From NCBI RefSeq assembly GCF_008369125.1, contig NZ_VOAY01000002.1:744001-808000 (forward strand): 64,000 nucleotides of DNA, written 5' to 3'. The notes under the pieces are model-generated. The model made no database searches, was not told where the DNA came from, and saw only the letters and a list, made by a program, of their open reading frames with translations. Positions within the stretch are counted from its first letter, which is position 1. Each line of letters opens with the position of its first letter. Origin of the DNA: Allopusillimonas sp008369125 (GTDB taxonomy: Bacteria; Pseudomonadota; Gammaproteobacteria; Burkholderiales; Burkholderiaceae_B). Made by a program: the position numbers and the translations under genes. This document shows positions 50,947 to 59,410 of this stretch, in pieces.

Positions 50947-51966
50947 TCAGCGTTTAGTGCCCGGCTTTTGCGCAGCCTTGCGGGCCTGGGCCTCTTTCAG
51001 CTTGGCCTGTGCCGCCAGCTCTGCCGCCCGTTTTTTTTCTTCTACACGTTCACCAATATGACGCTCTTTGCGCTGCAGCGCGAGCTCGACCTGTTTCTGG
51101 CGCTCGCGGAAGCGGGCCTTTTGCTCTTCAGTATGCGTGTCGTGGCAATGAGGGCAACTGACCCCTGGCTCAAAAAACGGGGATTTTTTGTCTTCGGGGC
51201 TGAGTGGCAGACGGCACGCTCGGCATAACTCGTAATGCCCCTGCGCCAAGCCATGCCCGACGGACACGCGCTCGTCAAAAACAAAACACTCGCCGTCCCA
51301 GCGGCTTTGCTCAGCAGGCACGGTTTCGAGGTACTTTAGAATACCGCCCTGCAAATGATAAACCTCGTCAAAACCTTGGGCGCGCAGATAGGCCGTAGAT
51401 TTTTCACAACGTATGCCACCGGTACAGAACATGGCCACTTTGTTGCCGCCCGCCAGCACGCCGCCCTCGGCGGACTGCTCACGTACCCATTCAGGGAACT
51501 CTGTAAAACTGGTGGTATGCGGGTTGACTGCTCCGCGGAACGACCCTATGGACACTTCGTAATCGTTACGCACATCGACCACCACTACGTTGGGATCATC
51601 GATAAGTTGATTCCACTCTTCGGGCGGCACGTAAGCGCCTGCCATGGTCGGTGGGTGCACATCTGGAACGCCCATGGTTACGATTTCGCGCTTGAGCTTG
51701 ACCTTGAGCCGATAAAAAGGCATTTTTTCTGCCCGTGACTCTTTATGCTCCAGCCCGGCCAGGCGAGGATCGTTGCGCAAATGAGCCAGCACCGCCTTGA
51801 TGCCGCCCTCACTGCCGGCAATGGTGCCATTAATACCTTCTCGTGCGAGCAATAGCGTACCCTTGACGCCTTGCTGCTCGCAAAAATCGAATAAAGGCTG
51901 CTGCATTTCTTGAAAATCGGGCAGTTCGACGAATTTGTATAGCGCCGCAACGAGGTAGCTGGACAT
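50947..51966 (-). CDS. trhO: tRNA uridine(34) hydroxylase, rhodanese-like (YceA)
   Basis: A 339-residue TrhO protein that hydroxylates U34 of certain tRNAs toward 5-carboxymethoxy-type modifications. An N-terminal ferredoxin-like domain (VKGTLLLAREGINGTIAGS) precedes the rhodanese domain, with the active Cys in AMFCTGGIRCEKSTAYL. A Cys-pair zinc-like region follows (LCRACRLPLSPED ... CPHCHDTH). The C-terminal 60 residues are a charged Lys/Glu/Ala helix longer than in E. coli YceA, which is common in betaproteobacteria. Confidence 0.9.
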   Translation of the reverse strand: MSSYLVAALYKFVELPDFQEMQQPLFDFCEQQGVKGTLLLAREGINGTIAGSEGGIKAVLAHLRNDPRLAGLEHKESRAEKMPFYRLKVKLKREIVTMGVPDVHPPTMAGAYVPPEEWNQLIDDPNVVVVDVRNDYEVSIGSFRGAVNPHTTSFTEFPEWVREQSAEGGVLAGGNKVAMFCTGGIRCEKSTAYLRAQGFDEVYHLQGGILKYLETVPAEQSRWDGECFVFDERVSVGHGLAQGHYELCRACRLPLSPEDKKSPFFEPGVSCPHCHDTHTEEQKARFRERQKQVELALQRKERHIGERVEEKKRAAELAAQAKLKEAQARKAAQKPGTKR

Positions 51967-52138
51967 AAGTAGGTATAAATTTGGTAATGATTGATCAAAG
52001 ATCAGTTAAAGCCAGTGGCTGCTGCATCATTCTACCAAGGGCGAACGATGTGCGAGGCATACCCGGGCCTTAGTTGCTCTGTGATGCTGGGCTTAAAGTA
52101 TGATTAAGGGCGCTGCGTCCCAACGAAAGGAAGTAAAC

Positions 52139-52465
52139 ATGATCTTGAAACCGACATCTTTCTTGCTCCTCACACTGGCCCTTCTCGCCGGTTGCGCGGG
52201 CGGTGCATCTAACGTTGCCCGCTCCGACACGTCTCAAAGTTTTACTACGTCCAATGACAGCAAGGTGTGCGACGCAGACCCGGCTGAGTACGCCATAGGC
52301 CAGAAGCTCACGCCTCAGCTTGAGCAAACGCTGCAAAAAAGGGCTGATGCCAAGCAATTGCGATCATTGGGCCCTCGTGATGTCATGACCATGGAATACA
52401 ACCCGCAACGCCTTAACCTCATCGTCGACGACGAAGGCATGCTCACACGCGTGCACTGCGGCTAA
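52139..52465 (+). CDS. I78-family peptidase inhibitor-like lipoprotein
   Basis: A 108-residue exported protein. The lipobox LAGC puts an acylated Cys near residue 19. The mature part carries CDADPAEYAIGQKL and a C-terminal MTMEYNPQRLNLIVDDEG and RVHCG, the pattern of family I78 inhibitors, whose founding members block serine peptidases. The ATG at 52139 follows GAAAGGAAGTAAAC. It lies 15 bases ahead of the YdjM-like gene on the same strand. Inhibitor activity is inferred from the family only. Confidence 0.82.
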   Translation: MILKPTSFLLLTLALLAGCAGGASNVARSDTSQSFTTSNDSKVCDADPAEYAIGQKLTPQLEQTLQKRADAKQLRSLGPRDVMTMEYNPQRLNLIVDDEGMLTRVHCG

Positions 52466-52480
52466 ACGCCGCAGTCAGCC

Positions 52481-53575
52481 ATGGACTCCATCACTCAGGC
52501 CGTGCTTGGCGCCGGCATACAGGGCGCCATGCTCGGCAGGTTTCAGGGGCGCAAGGCGCTGCTCGTCGGCGCTGTGCTGGCTACCCTGCCAGATCTTGAT
52601 GTTCTTATCAGGTATGCCGACCCCGTATCGGGCATGATCCATCACCGCGGGTTTTCTCACTCACTGTTTGTCCTTACCGCCCTGGCGGCCTTGCTAACGC
52701 TTTTATGGCGTCGATGGCGACCTTCACCCCACTATAGTGCCGGCTGGCTCTTCCTCACGCTTTGGCTGGTGCTAGCCACCCATCCGCTGCTCGATGCCTT
52801 TACCTCATACGGAACACAGCTGTGGTGGCCGCTGCGCCCTATTCCCACCAGCTGGTCCAGCATTTTTATTATTGACCCGCTGTTTACCGTGCCGTTGCTC
52901 ATCATCGTGCTGGCGGCCGCCATTATGGGTAATCGACCAGGCATCTGGCGCACTATGCGCTGGGCCCTTGCGTGGTGCTGCATTTATCTGGCTCTGTCGG
53001 TATTTGGAAAGCTGCTGATTGAATACCGTGTACGCCAGGTTTTGCGCGAAGATGGCACGCAGGTACAGGCCATGTTCTCCACCCCGGAGCCGTTCAATAT
53101 TTTCTTGTGGCGTGTTGTGGCGCGCACCACTGACGATCATTACGTAGAAGTCATCGCTAGCCTGTTCGACCGCAAACCACCCGAGCACCTGCGCCAGACA
53201 TTTAACACAGACCTTGTCTCGACGTTCTCCGGCTCCCCGCAAATGGCTGGGCTGCAATGGTTTACCGGAAACTGGCTGCGTTACGATGCCATTGGCAACA
53301 AATTGGTCGTTACCGACCTACGCATGGGCCTTGGTACGGGCTTGTACTCATTTCGGTTTCTAATGGCCACGCGCGCACAGCCTGGTGCTGCCTGGCAGGC
53401 GATTACCCCTCAGTACTGGCCACGAGAGCGGGGCCTTGATGAGCTGGGCGCTGTCATGCGGCGAGTATGGTGGCAAGACCCACCCTTGCCTCTGGAGAAA
53501 TGGGCGGCCAACATGACGCAAGAGCGCCCGGTGCCACGGCCTCTTGATCACATTACCATCCCCCCTGGTCGTTAG
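52481..53575 (+). CDS. YdjM-family inner-membrane metal-dependent hydrolase-like protein
   Basis: A 364-residue protein of the LexA-binding, inner-membrane-associated hydrolase family (PF04307 type). The conserved start MDSITQAVLGAGIQGAMLG, the DLDVLIRYADP segment and HHRGFSHSLFVLTALAALLT hold the likely metal residues. Three or four membrane helices lie in residues 60-190, and a C-terminal soluble part follows. The E. coli relative was named from LexA regulation, but no LexA box is evident here. The enzymatic role is unproven for the whole family. Confidence 0.85.
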   Translation: MDSITQAVLGAGIQGAMLGRFQGRKALLVGAVLATLPDLDVLIRYADPVSGMIHHRGFSHSLFVLTALAALLTLLWRRWRPSPHYSAGWLFLTLWLVLATHPLLDAFTSYGTQLWWPLRPIPTSWSSIFIIDPLFTVPLLIIVLAAAIMGNRPGIWRTMRWALAWCCIYLALSVFGKLLIEYRVRQVLREDGTQVQAMFSTPEPFNIFLWRVVARTTDDHYVEVIASLFDRKPPEHLRQTFNTDLVSTFSGSPQMAGLQWFTGNWLRYDAIGNKLVVTDLRMGLGTGLYSFRFLMATRAQPGAAWQAITPQYWPRERGLDELGAVMRRVWWQDPPLPLEKWAANMTQERPVPRPLDHITIPPGR

Positions 53576-53680
53576 CTTCATCAACAAGACAGATAAGTTC
53601 TGCTCTGGTCCAGACCTAAGCCTGCTAAAAGCTAACGGAGTCTGCACCCTTACCGCAATGTCCGGTACCGGCTGGGCAAT

Positions 53681-54175
53681 CTACCTAAACTTTAGCGGCA
53701 GTGGCAGTGCGGTTTTGTACGAAACCTGCTTTAGCGCAAAACTCGATCGTATTTTGTCGATATCCGGAATGGATGTGAGGTGCTCAAGAATAAAATGCTC
53801 GAGCGCTGCCATGTCAGCAACGGCTACACGTATCAGGTAATCGGCATTACCCGTCATGAGATAGCACTCCATAACCGCTTCGTGCTCAGTTATGCGGTGC
53901 TCAAAATCAGCCAGTGATTTTCTGTCTTGTGACTTTAAGCTGATGTTAATAAAAACGGTGATGCCCAGACCAATGGCAGGCGCTTCAACCAGCGCAACAT
54001 AGCCCTTGATAATACCCGCTGCCTCTAAAGCCTTGACGCGTGCAAGGCAGGGGGAAGGCGACAAGTGTATGCGTCGGGCCAGCTCTACATTACTGAGCGA
54101 GGAGTCGCGCTGCAGCTCTTCAAGAATGCGAAGATCGGTCGCGTCCAGTTTGGGCACGGTGGCTTCATAGCTCAT
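53681..54175 (-). CDS. Lrp/AsnC-family regulator
   Basis: A 164-residue Lrp-type regulator. The HTH is in DATDLRILEELQRDSSLSNV and HLSPSPCLARVKALEAAGII, and the RAM effector domain follows (GITVFINISLKSQDRKSL ... LMTGNADYLIRVAVADM). It is transcribed away from the 2-oxoacid dehydrogenase E1 gene, with a 135-base shared promoter region. The same arrangement (mdeR/mdeB) controls 2-oxobutyrate oxidation in methionine breakdown of Pseudomonas putida, so control of the E1 gene by an amino acid is likely. Confidence 0.9.
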   Translation of the reverse strand: MSYEATVPKLDATDLRILEELQRDSSLSNVELARRIHLSPSPCLARVKALEAAGIIKGYVALVEAPAIGLGITVFINISLKSQDRKSLADFEHRITEHEAVMECYLMTGNADYLIRVAVADMAALEHFILEHLTSIPDIDKIRSSFALKQVSYKTALPLPLKFR

Positions 54176-54309
54176 TATGCTGAACCTTATTAAAAACCAA
54201 GCATTTCATGCTGAAAGCCAGTGATTATATTGTGTAGTTCAACACAAAATATGCCTGATTTCAATGCAAAATGACATATATCATTTACCCCATTTTCAGG
54301 CTACATCAC

Positions 54310-56925
54310 ATGCTCATGAAAACCCTCGGCCAGCGCATGCTCGACATTGATCCAGAAGAAACCAACGAATGGCGCGACGCCTTTAGTTCGCTGATCAACG
54401 CTGGCGGCGAACAGCGCGCCATTTTCATGCTCGATTTGTTGCATCGCATGGCGCATGAGCAACAGGTCGCCTGGAAGCCTGACGGCGAAACGCCTTACGT
54501 CAATACGATTGCGGCTGATCAAGAGGCTGACTTTCCCGGCGATCTCGCCATTGAGCAACGCCTGTGCGCCATCATGCGCTGGAACGCGCTGGCCATGGTA
54601 GTGCGCGCCAATGCAGCCTATGGCGAACTAGGCGGGCATATTGCCAGCTATGCCAGCGCCGCCGATCTGTTCGAGGTGGGCTTTAATCATTTTTTCCGGG
54701 CACGCAACGACGGTACCGGTCAATTGGGTGATCTGGTCTTCTTTCAGCCTCACAGCGCGCCCGGGGTGTACTCGCGCGCCTTTCTGGAAGGCCGGCTCAG
54801 CGATGCCGATCTGTCACACTATCGCCAGGAGCTCGGCGGGTCAAGCAACGGGGCGCAAGGCTTGTGCAGCTACCCCCACCCTTATCTCATGCCCAATTTT
54901 TGGCAATTCCCGACGGGTTCCATGGGCATTGGCCCCATCAGTTCCATATACCATGCCCGTTTCATGCGTTATCTCACACATCGCAATTTGCTTGACTGCA
55001 GCGGCCGCAAGGTCTGGGGTGTGTTCGGCGATGGCGAAATGGATGAACCCGAATCCATGAGCGCTCTCACGTTGGCGGCACGCGAGGGGCTGGACAACCT
55101 CGTTTGGGTGGTCAACTGTAATCTGCAGCGGCTGGACGGGCCGGTGCGGGGCAATACCCGCATCATCTCCGAACTTGAAAAACTGTTCTCTGGCGCAGGC
55201 TGGAATGTCATCAAAGTACTGTGGGGCAGCGACTGGGACGGGCTGTTTGCCCAAGACCTCACGGGCGAGCTTGTGCAGGCGCTGACCAATACGGTAGACG
55301 GCCAGATGCAAACATTTGCGGCGAAAGATGGGCGCTATAACCGCGAACATTTCTTCGGGCAGAACGAGGCGCTTGGCCGCCTGGTGCAGGGCATGACCGA
55401 CGAGCAGATTGACCAGTTAAAACGCGGTGGCCACGATCTGGTAAAAATTTACGCGGCCTATGCGGCGGCGGCAAAGCACACAGGCCAGCCCACTGTTATT
55501 TTTGCGCATACCAAGAAGGGCTACGGCATGGGCGCAGCTGGTCAAGGGCGCATGACGACGCACTCAGCGAAAAAATTCGACGATGAAGCCCTGCTCGACT
55601 TTCGTGACCGTTTCGAGCTACCCCTCAGTGATGAGCAGACACGGCAATTGCAGTTTTACAAACCAGCCGATGACAGCCCCGAAATGCAATACCTGCACGC
55701 GCGTCGCAAATCGCTGGGTGGCTATCTGCCCGCTCGCCAGACCAATGCCGACACGCTGCCTGTTCCTGCCACTGATGCCTGGGCGAAGTTTGCACTGCAC
55801 TCTGACGGCCGATCCATGTCGACCACCATGGCGTTCGTTCGCATGATGGGTTCGCTAATGCGCGATGCCACACTGGGGCCGCGCGTGGTACCTATCGTTG
55901 CCGATGAGGCCCGCACGTTCGGCATGGCCAATCTATTCAAACAGGTTGGTATTTACTCCAGCGTGGGCCAGCGTTATGAACCCGAAGACATAGGGTCCAT
56001 TCTCAGCTACCACGAAGCCCGTGACGGGCAGATCCTCGAAGAAGGCATTAGCGAGGCGGGTGCCATATCCAGCTGGGTTGCCGCAGCGACTAGCTACAGT
56101 GTGCATGGTATGACCATGCTGCCGTTCTACATTTATTACTCGATGTTCGGCTTCCAACGTGTGGGCGATCTTATCTGGGCAGCCGCCGACCAGCGCCCGA
56201 GAGGCTTTCTCATTGGGGCAACTTCGGGCCGTACCACCCTGGCGGGCGAAGGGCTGCAGCACCAGGATGGCACCAGCCACTTGTGGGCATCGGCTGTGCC
56301 CAACTGCAGGGCTTATGACCCGGCATTTAGTGGCGAACTGGCTGTCATCATTGACCACGGCATGCGTGAAATGCTTGAAGAGCAGCAAGACGTTTTTTAT
56401 TACGTCACTGTCATGAATGAAAACTACACCCAACCTGCACTGCCAGAACATGCGTACGATGATGTGATACGTGGCGGCTACCGTTTTGCCCACTACGGCC
56501 CTGATGACGCGACACCGCGCGTCACTCTGCTTGGCTCGGGTGCCATTCTGGTTGAGGTGATCAAGGCAGCCGAAGCGCTTGCATTGCAAGGCATCGCAAG
56601 TGACGTGCTCAGCATTACGAGCTGGAGTGAGCTGTCACGCGAGGGACGGCTTAGCGAAGAACAGGCTTTGCGCGGCGAAACCCCCAATCAGGCTTTCATT
56701 GCTCAGCTTTTGCAGCAGTGCAAAGGCCCGGTCATTGCCGCCACTGACTATGTGCGGCTGGTGCCGGAATCCATTCGTGCTTATATCCCCGACGGCCGAC
56801 GCTACATAACACTGGGCACAGATGGCTTTGGCCGCAGTGACACGCGCGAAGCACTGAGACGCTTCTTCGACGTTGATGCACAGGCCGTAATCAATGCTGC
56901 CCGTGTGGCGCTCGGCATGACTTGA
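54310..56925 (+). CDS. Homodimeric 2-oxoacid (pyruvate-type) dehydrogenase E1, AceE/MdeB-like
   Basis: A thiamine-diphosphate-dependent E1 of about 870 residues (871 from the ATG at 54310; an ATG at 54316 is equally possible). The N-terminus matches AceE (ERCAIMRWN-type region here read as QRLCAIMRWNALAMVVRAN), the cofactor site is FGDGEMDEPESMSALTLAAR through VVNCNLQRLDGPVRGN, and the C-terminal half includes TLAGEGLQHQDGTSHLWAS. Unlike a housekeeping aceE it has no aceF or lpd beside it and is controlled by a divergent Lrp gene. A 2-oxobutyrate-preferring MdeB-type enzyme is a good alternative to pyruvate dehydrogenase. Confidence 0.88.
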   Translation: MLMKTLGQRMLDIDPEETNEWRDAFSSLINAGGEQRAIFMLDLLHRMAHEQQVAWKPDGETPYVNTIAADQEADFPGDLAIEQRLCAIMRWNALAMVVRANAAYGELGGHIASYASAADLFEVGFNHFFRARNDGTGQLGDLVFFQPHSAPGVYSRAFLEGRLSDADLSHYRQELGGSSNGAQGLCSYPHPYLMPNFWQFPTGSMGIGPISSIYHARFMRYLTHRNLLDCSGRKVWGVFGDGEMDEPESMSALTLAAREGLDNLVWVVNCNLQRLDGPVRGNTRIISELEKLFSGAGWNVIKVLWGSDWDGLFAQDLTGELVQALTNTVDGQMQTFAAKDGRYNREHFFGQNEALGRLVQGMTDEQIDQLKRGGHDLVKIYAAYAAAAKHTGQPTVIFAHTKKGYGMGAAGQGRMTTHSAKKFDDEALLDFRDRFELPLSDEQTRQLQFYKPADDSPEMQYLHARRKSLGGYLPARQTNADTLPVPATDAWAKFALHSDGRSMSTTMAFVRMMGSLMRDATLGPRVVPIVADEARTFGMANLFKQVGIYSSVGQRYEPEDIGSILSYHEARDGQILEEGISEAGAISSWVAAATSYSVHGMTMLPFYIYYSMFGFQRVGDLIWAAADQRPRGFLIGATSGRTTLAGEGLQHQDGTSHLWASAVPNCRAYDPAFSGELAVIIDHGMREMLEEQQDVFYYVTVMNENYTQPALPEHAYDDVIRGGYRFAHYGPDDATPRVTLLGSGAILVEVIKAAEALALQGIASDVLSITSWSELSREGRLSEEQALRGETPNQAFIAQLLQQCKGPVIAATDYVRLVPESIRAYIPDGRRYITLGTDGFGRSDTREALRRFFDVDAQAVINAARVALGMT

Positions 56926-56985
56926 AAGCTGGTGTGATTGCGCTTACTGTACGAGATGACTCAGTATTTGGAGCAAGGCGGCCAT

Positions 56986-57456
56986 ATGAATGCCCTACAA
57001 CAAGACCACGATTTTCTTCAGCGCGCGATCGATCTGGCCCAACAAAATGTGGAAAAAGGCGGCCAGCCTTTTGGTGCCGTGCTGGTCAAAGACAGCACAA
57101 TACTTGCCGACGGTGTTAACGATGTGTACATAGACTGCGACCCAACCGCCCATGCCGAGATCCAGGCCCTGCGGCATGCCGGCCACACACACGGTACGCC
57201 CAAGTTTGACGGTACCACCATGTACGCCAGTGGCAAACCCTGTGCCATGTGCATGTCGGCCATGATCATGGCCGGGGTCAGCCGCGTTGTTTATGCCGCG
57301 GGTGACGATATGGGCGAGCCGTATGGCTGGTCAACGCTGGCCTTGTATGAGCGCATGCAGGCACCATTTGGCGAGCAAGGCGTACAGGTAGAGTACTTGC
57401 GCAATGAGAGCAAACTAAACGCGTATAAGGCATGGAAAAAACGACACGTGCTCTGA
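56986..57456 (+). CDS. Nucleoside/guanine deaminase, cytidine deaminase superfamily
   Basis: A 156-residue zinc deaminase. The zinc/catalytic motifs are PTAHAEIQALRHAG and GKPCAMCMSAMIMAGVSRVV. The N-terminal QRAIDLAQQNVEKGGQPFGA is typical of GuaD/TadA-like deaminases. A tRNA deaminase role is unlikely because the TadA substrate-binding C-terminus is absent; guanine or another nucleobase is more probable. The ATG at 56986 has GGAG upstream, 60 bases after the E1 gene, so it may be cotranscribed with it. Confidence 0.83.
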   Translation: MNALQQDHDFLQRAIDLAQQNVEKGGQPFGAVLVKDSTILADGVNDVYIDCDPTAHAEIQALRHAGHTHGTPKFDGTTMYASGKPCAMCMSAMIMAGVSRVVYAAGDDMGEPYGWSTLALYERMQAPFGEQGVQVEYLRNESKLNAYKAWKKRHVL

Positions 57457-57608
57457 GGCGGTAACAGTTGCACCTGCACAGGTTCTGCGCCACAGCGGCG
57501 GGCTCGCGCCCGAGACCACACGTCGCTTTCATCAGTTACACAAGGGGGTAACAATAAGTCGGGTCAGCTCGCATCGTTATGTGTTGCCCAGGCACAAGCC
57601 TGGAAAGA

Positions 57609-58475
57609 TCAGTTTGGTGCCGTGCCTAAAGCATGGCGGCGATAACGCAGCAAGCGACCTTTATACGCTTGCGCACCCTCTTCGGCCATGACAGGCTGGT
57701 CATCCAGACGTTTGTCTTCTTCCAGCACAAAACCATAGTGCGCCATGTTGCGGCTAAAGGCGTTGCGATGGCCACGATTGGGGTCCACGATCCAGACTTC
57801 GGCAGCGGCGTTCGCATGGCGATCAATGAACGCGGATAGCGTCACCGGCATATCGGGTTCGTACAACAGATCGCTGCCAATGATGAGGTCATAGCGCCCG
57901 CTAAGAAATTGCTCGCTGAAACCGTCACCAGGCACGGCACGGTCACGAACAATGGGGTCACCATCACTGACATCACCTGTCTGGGAGTGGGTTGAGCCGA
58001 AGGCCGAGCCCCCCTCCTCATGCAGCGGTATCCCTAACAAACCATGGCGTTCAACGTATTGATCGGCGGCTGGCGCACTTTCACCCCATTGCCCATAACG
58101 ATACGTTAGCAAAGATAAATCATTTAGCTTGGCGTTGACATCGAGAAATGTCTCTGCCAGGGGATGGCAGTCGCTGGCCGTAATGTGCGCACCCCGCCGC
58201 TGGCCGACAAGACTGGCAAGCCCAAGACCACAACCGATCTCGAGTATGCGTTCGTCCGGGCACACACGCCGCTGGGCAAGTTGCGTGGCAAGCTGCACAC
58301 CAGAGGGCCACATCAGACCAAACAAAGGCCAGGATGCAGAGCAAATGCCTCTGCGCAATGCTTCGCCAGTAGGATCGTAATATTGCTGTCGATCCAGCAA
58401 AGACTGAATAACAAGCTTTCCAGCGCCCGCGATGGCGATGTGCTCAAGCTTGGTTTTATAGCCAGGCATCGTCAT
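57609..58475 (-). CDS. Class I SAM-dependent methyltransferase (METTL21/NNMT-like)
   Basis: A 288-residue methyltransferase. The SAM site is ILEIGCGLGLASLVGQRRGA, with ITASDCHPLAETFLDVNAK next, and a DLIIGSDLLYEP motif in the middle matches the lysine methyltransferase (METTL21-like) group. The ATG at 58475 has AAGG upstream; a TTG start nine bases earlier is possible. An unusual Gly/Ser/Asp-rich insertion of about 40 residues (around HEEGGSAFGSTHSQTGDVSD) splits the domain. It converges on the deaminase gene. The substrate is unknown. Confidence 0.78.
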   Translation of the reverse strand: MTMPGYKTKLEHIAIAGAGKLVIQSLLDRQQYYDPTGEALRRGICSASWPLFGLMWPSGVQLATQLAQRRVCPDERILEIGCGLGLASLVGQRRGAHITASDCHPLAETFLDVNAKLNDLSLLTYRYGQWGESAPAADQYVERHGLLGIPLHEEGGSAFGSTHSQTGDVSDGDPIVRDRAVPGDGFSEQFLSGRYDLIIGSDLLYEPDMPVTLSAFIDRHANAAAEVWIVDPNRGHRNAFSRNMAHYGFVLEEDKRLDDQPVMAEEGAQAYKGRLLRYRRHALGTAPN

Positions 58476-59410
58476 GAAAGGCAACCTTAATAACTTAAAG
58501 AAATAAAACGCCCTTGAGTATGCGCTATTTCAGCAAAAAAATCCAATAAAAACAAATACCTGTGAACCCATGGCGGTAGATGCTGGAGTTCGGGCTGGTG
58601 ATGAGCTTGGCCTGGGCTGGGCGGACCATGAGGATGGGATAGCCGCAAACGTCGGCATTATCTGCCATAGCCCCATTCGCTGAAATTCTAAAAATTGTGG
58701 GAGCTTTAGGAAATGAGGGGCTACGGGAGTTGTGGCCATTAAACAACCAAAAAATGGCCTAATGCAAGCACGAACGCTACACTATGCGCCTAGTTGACCG
58801 CCGAAGAGCCAAATGGTGAATTCTGAGGGATGCAGTCGATTGTGTGGCACGGCCTCTGCATAGCAGGATCAGCAGGCCTCGCTCTTCATAATCGTCCTAT
58901 CAACGGACGTGGCGCGCGCTGACCAATTCTGGCTCAATCAGCACGGCTAGCAATATGGCCAGGCCTGGGCCTGATCGTGTGCTGTCTGACACGCTTTCTG
59001 GCTTTCCTCCACCTGTTTCCACTGCTGGCCGGCACCGTGCGTCAAAGTATTCATTGTCTGCTTTCGGCCATTTTCCGGAGCGTTGCATGCCCGAAAACCC
59101 TAAGCCCCGAGGGTGGCAGGCGCAGGCAGATTTCCTGATTTCATAGTTCTCTCTGCATGCAGGCTATGTGGAAGGCCCCTGATTTCATAGCTCTCTTTTG
59201 AGGCAGGCAGGCGGTGTAACAGGCTCCCTGACGTCATAGCTCTCTCTTAGGAAAAACTGTGTGGCAGACGCTCAACTTGGGCCTTCCCCACACCAAAGAC
59301 AAATCGCAACCCACGCCTCGGCACGCCTTCTGCCGGGCTAGCCGTATTGCATAAACCCCCCAGAACACACGAAGGCGTACGCCACGCCAAGTCAGAAAGA
59401 GAGAATAAGA
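58476..59410. other. Unexplained 0.9-kb spacer upstream of mgtE
   Basis: No gene is assignable. Short frames exist on both strands between 58530 and 59150, with one at 58900-59088 on the minus strand and one at 58955-59146 on the plus strand overlapping it; neither has a clear ribosome binding site or recognisable family. The last 280 bases hold a threefold repeat (59134-59247) and must contain the mgtE promoter and leader. The spacer could be a decayed gene plus a long mgtE leader. Confidence 0.4.
59134..59247 (+). repeat. Three copies of a 21-bp motif in the mgtE leader
   Basis: Copies begin at 59134, 59178 and 59227 and share the core TCATAGYTCTCT; copies 1 and 2 share CCTGATTTCATAG and copy 3 reads CCTGACGTCATAG. 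Spacings are 44 and 49 bases. They are in the same orientation as mgtE, the last ending 164 bases before its ATG. They may be sites for a regulator or parts of a repeated RNA element. Confidence 0.55.

Noticed and set aside
58900..59146. Overlapping short frames on both strands in the mgtE spacer
   Set aside because: Both strands are open, neither has a start signal or family, so no coding call is justified; they may be a relic of an older gene.
59134..59247. CRISPR array or known M-box riboswitch
   Set aside because: Only three imperfect copies with 23-28-base gaps of unlike sequence and no cas genes; the M-box consensus is not recognisable.
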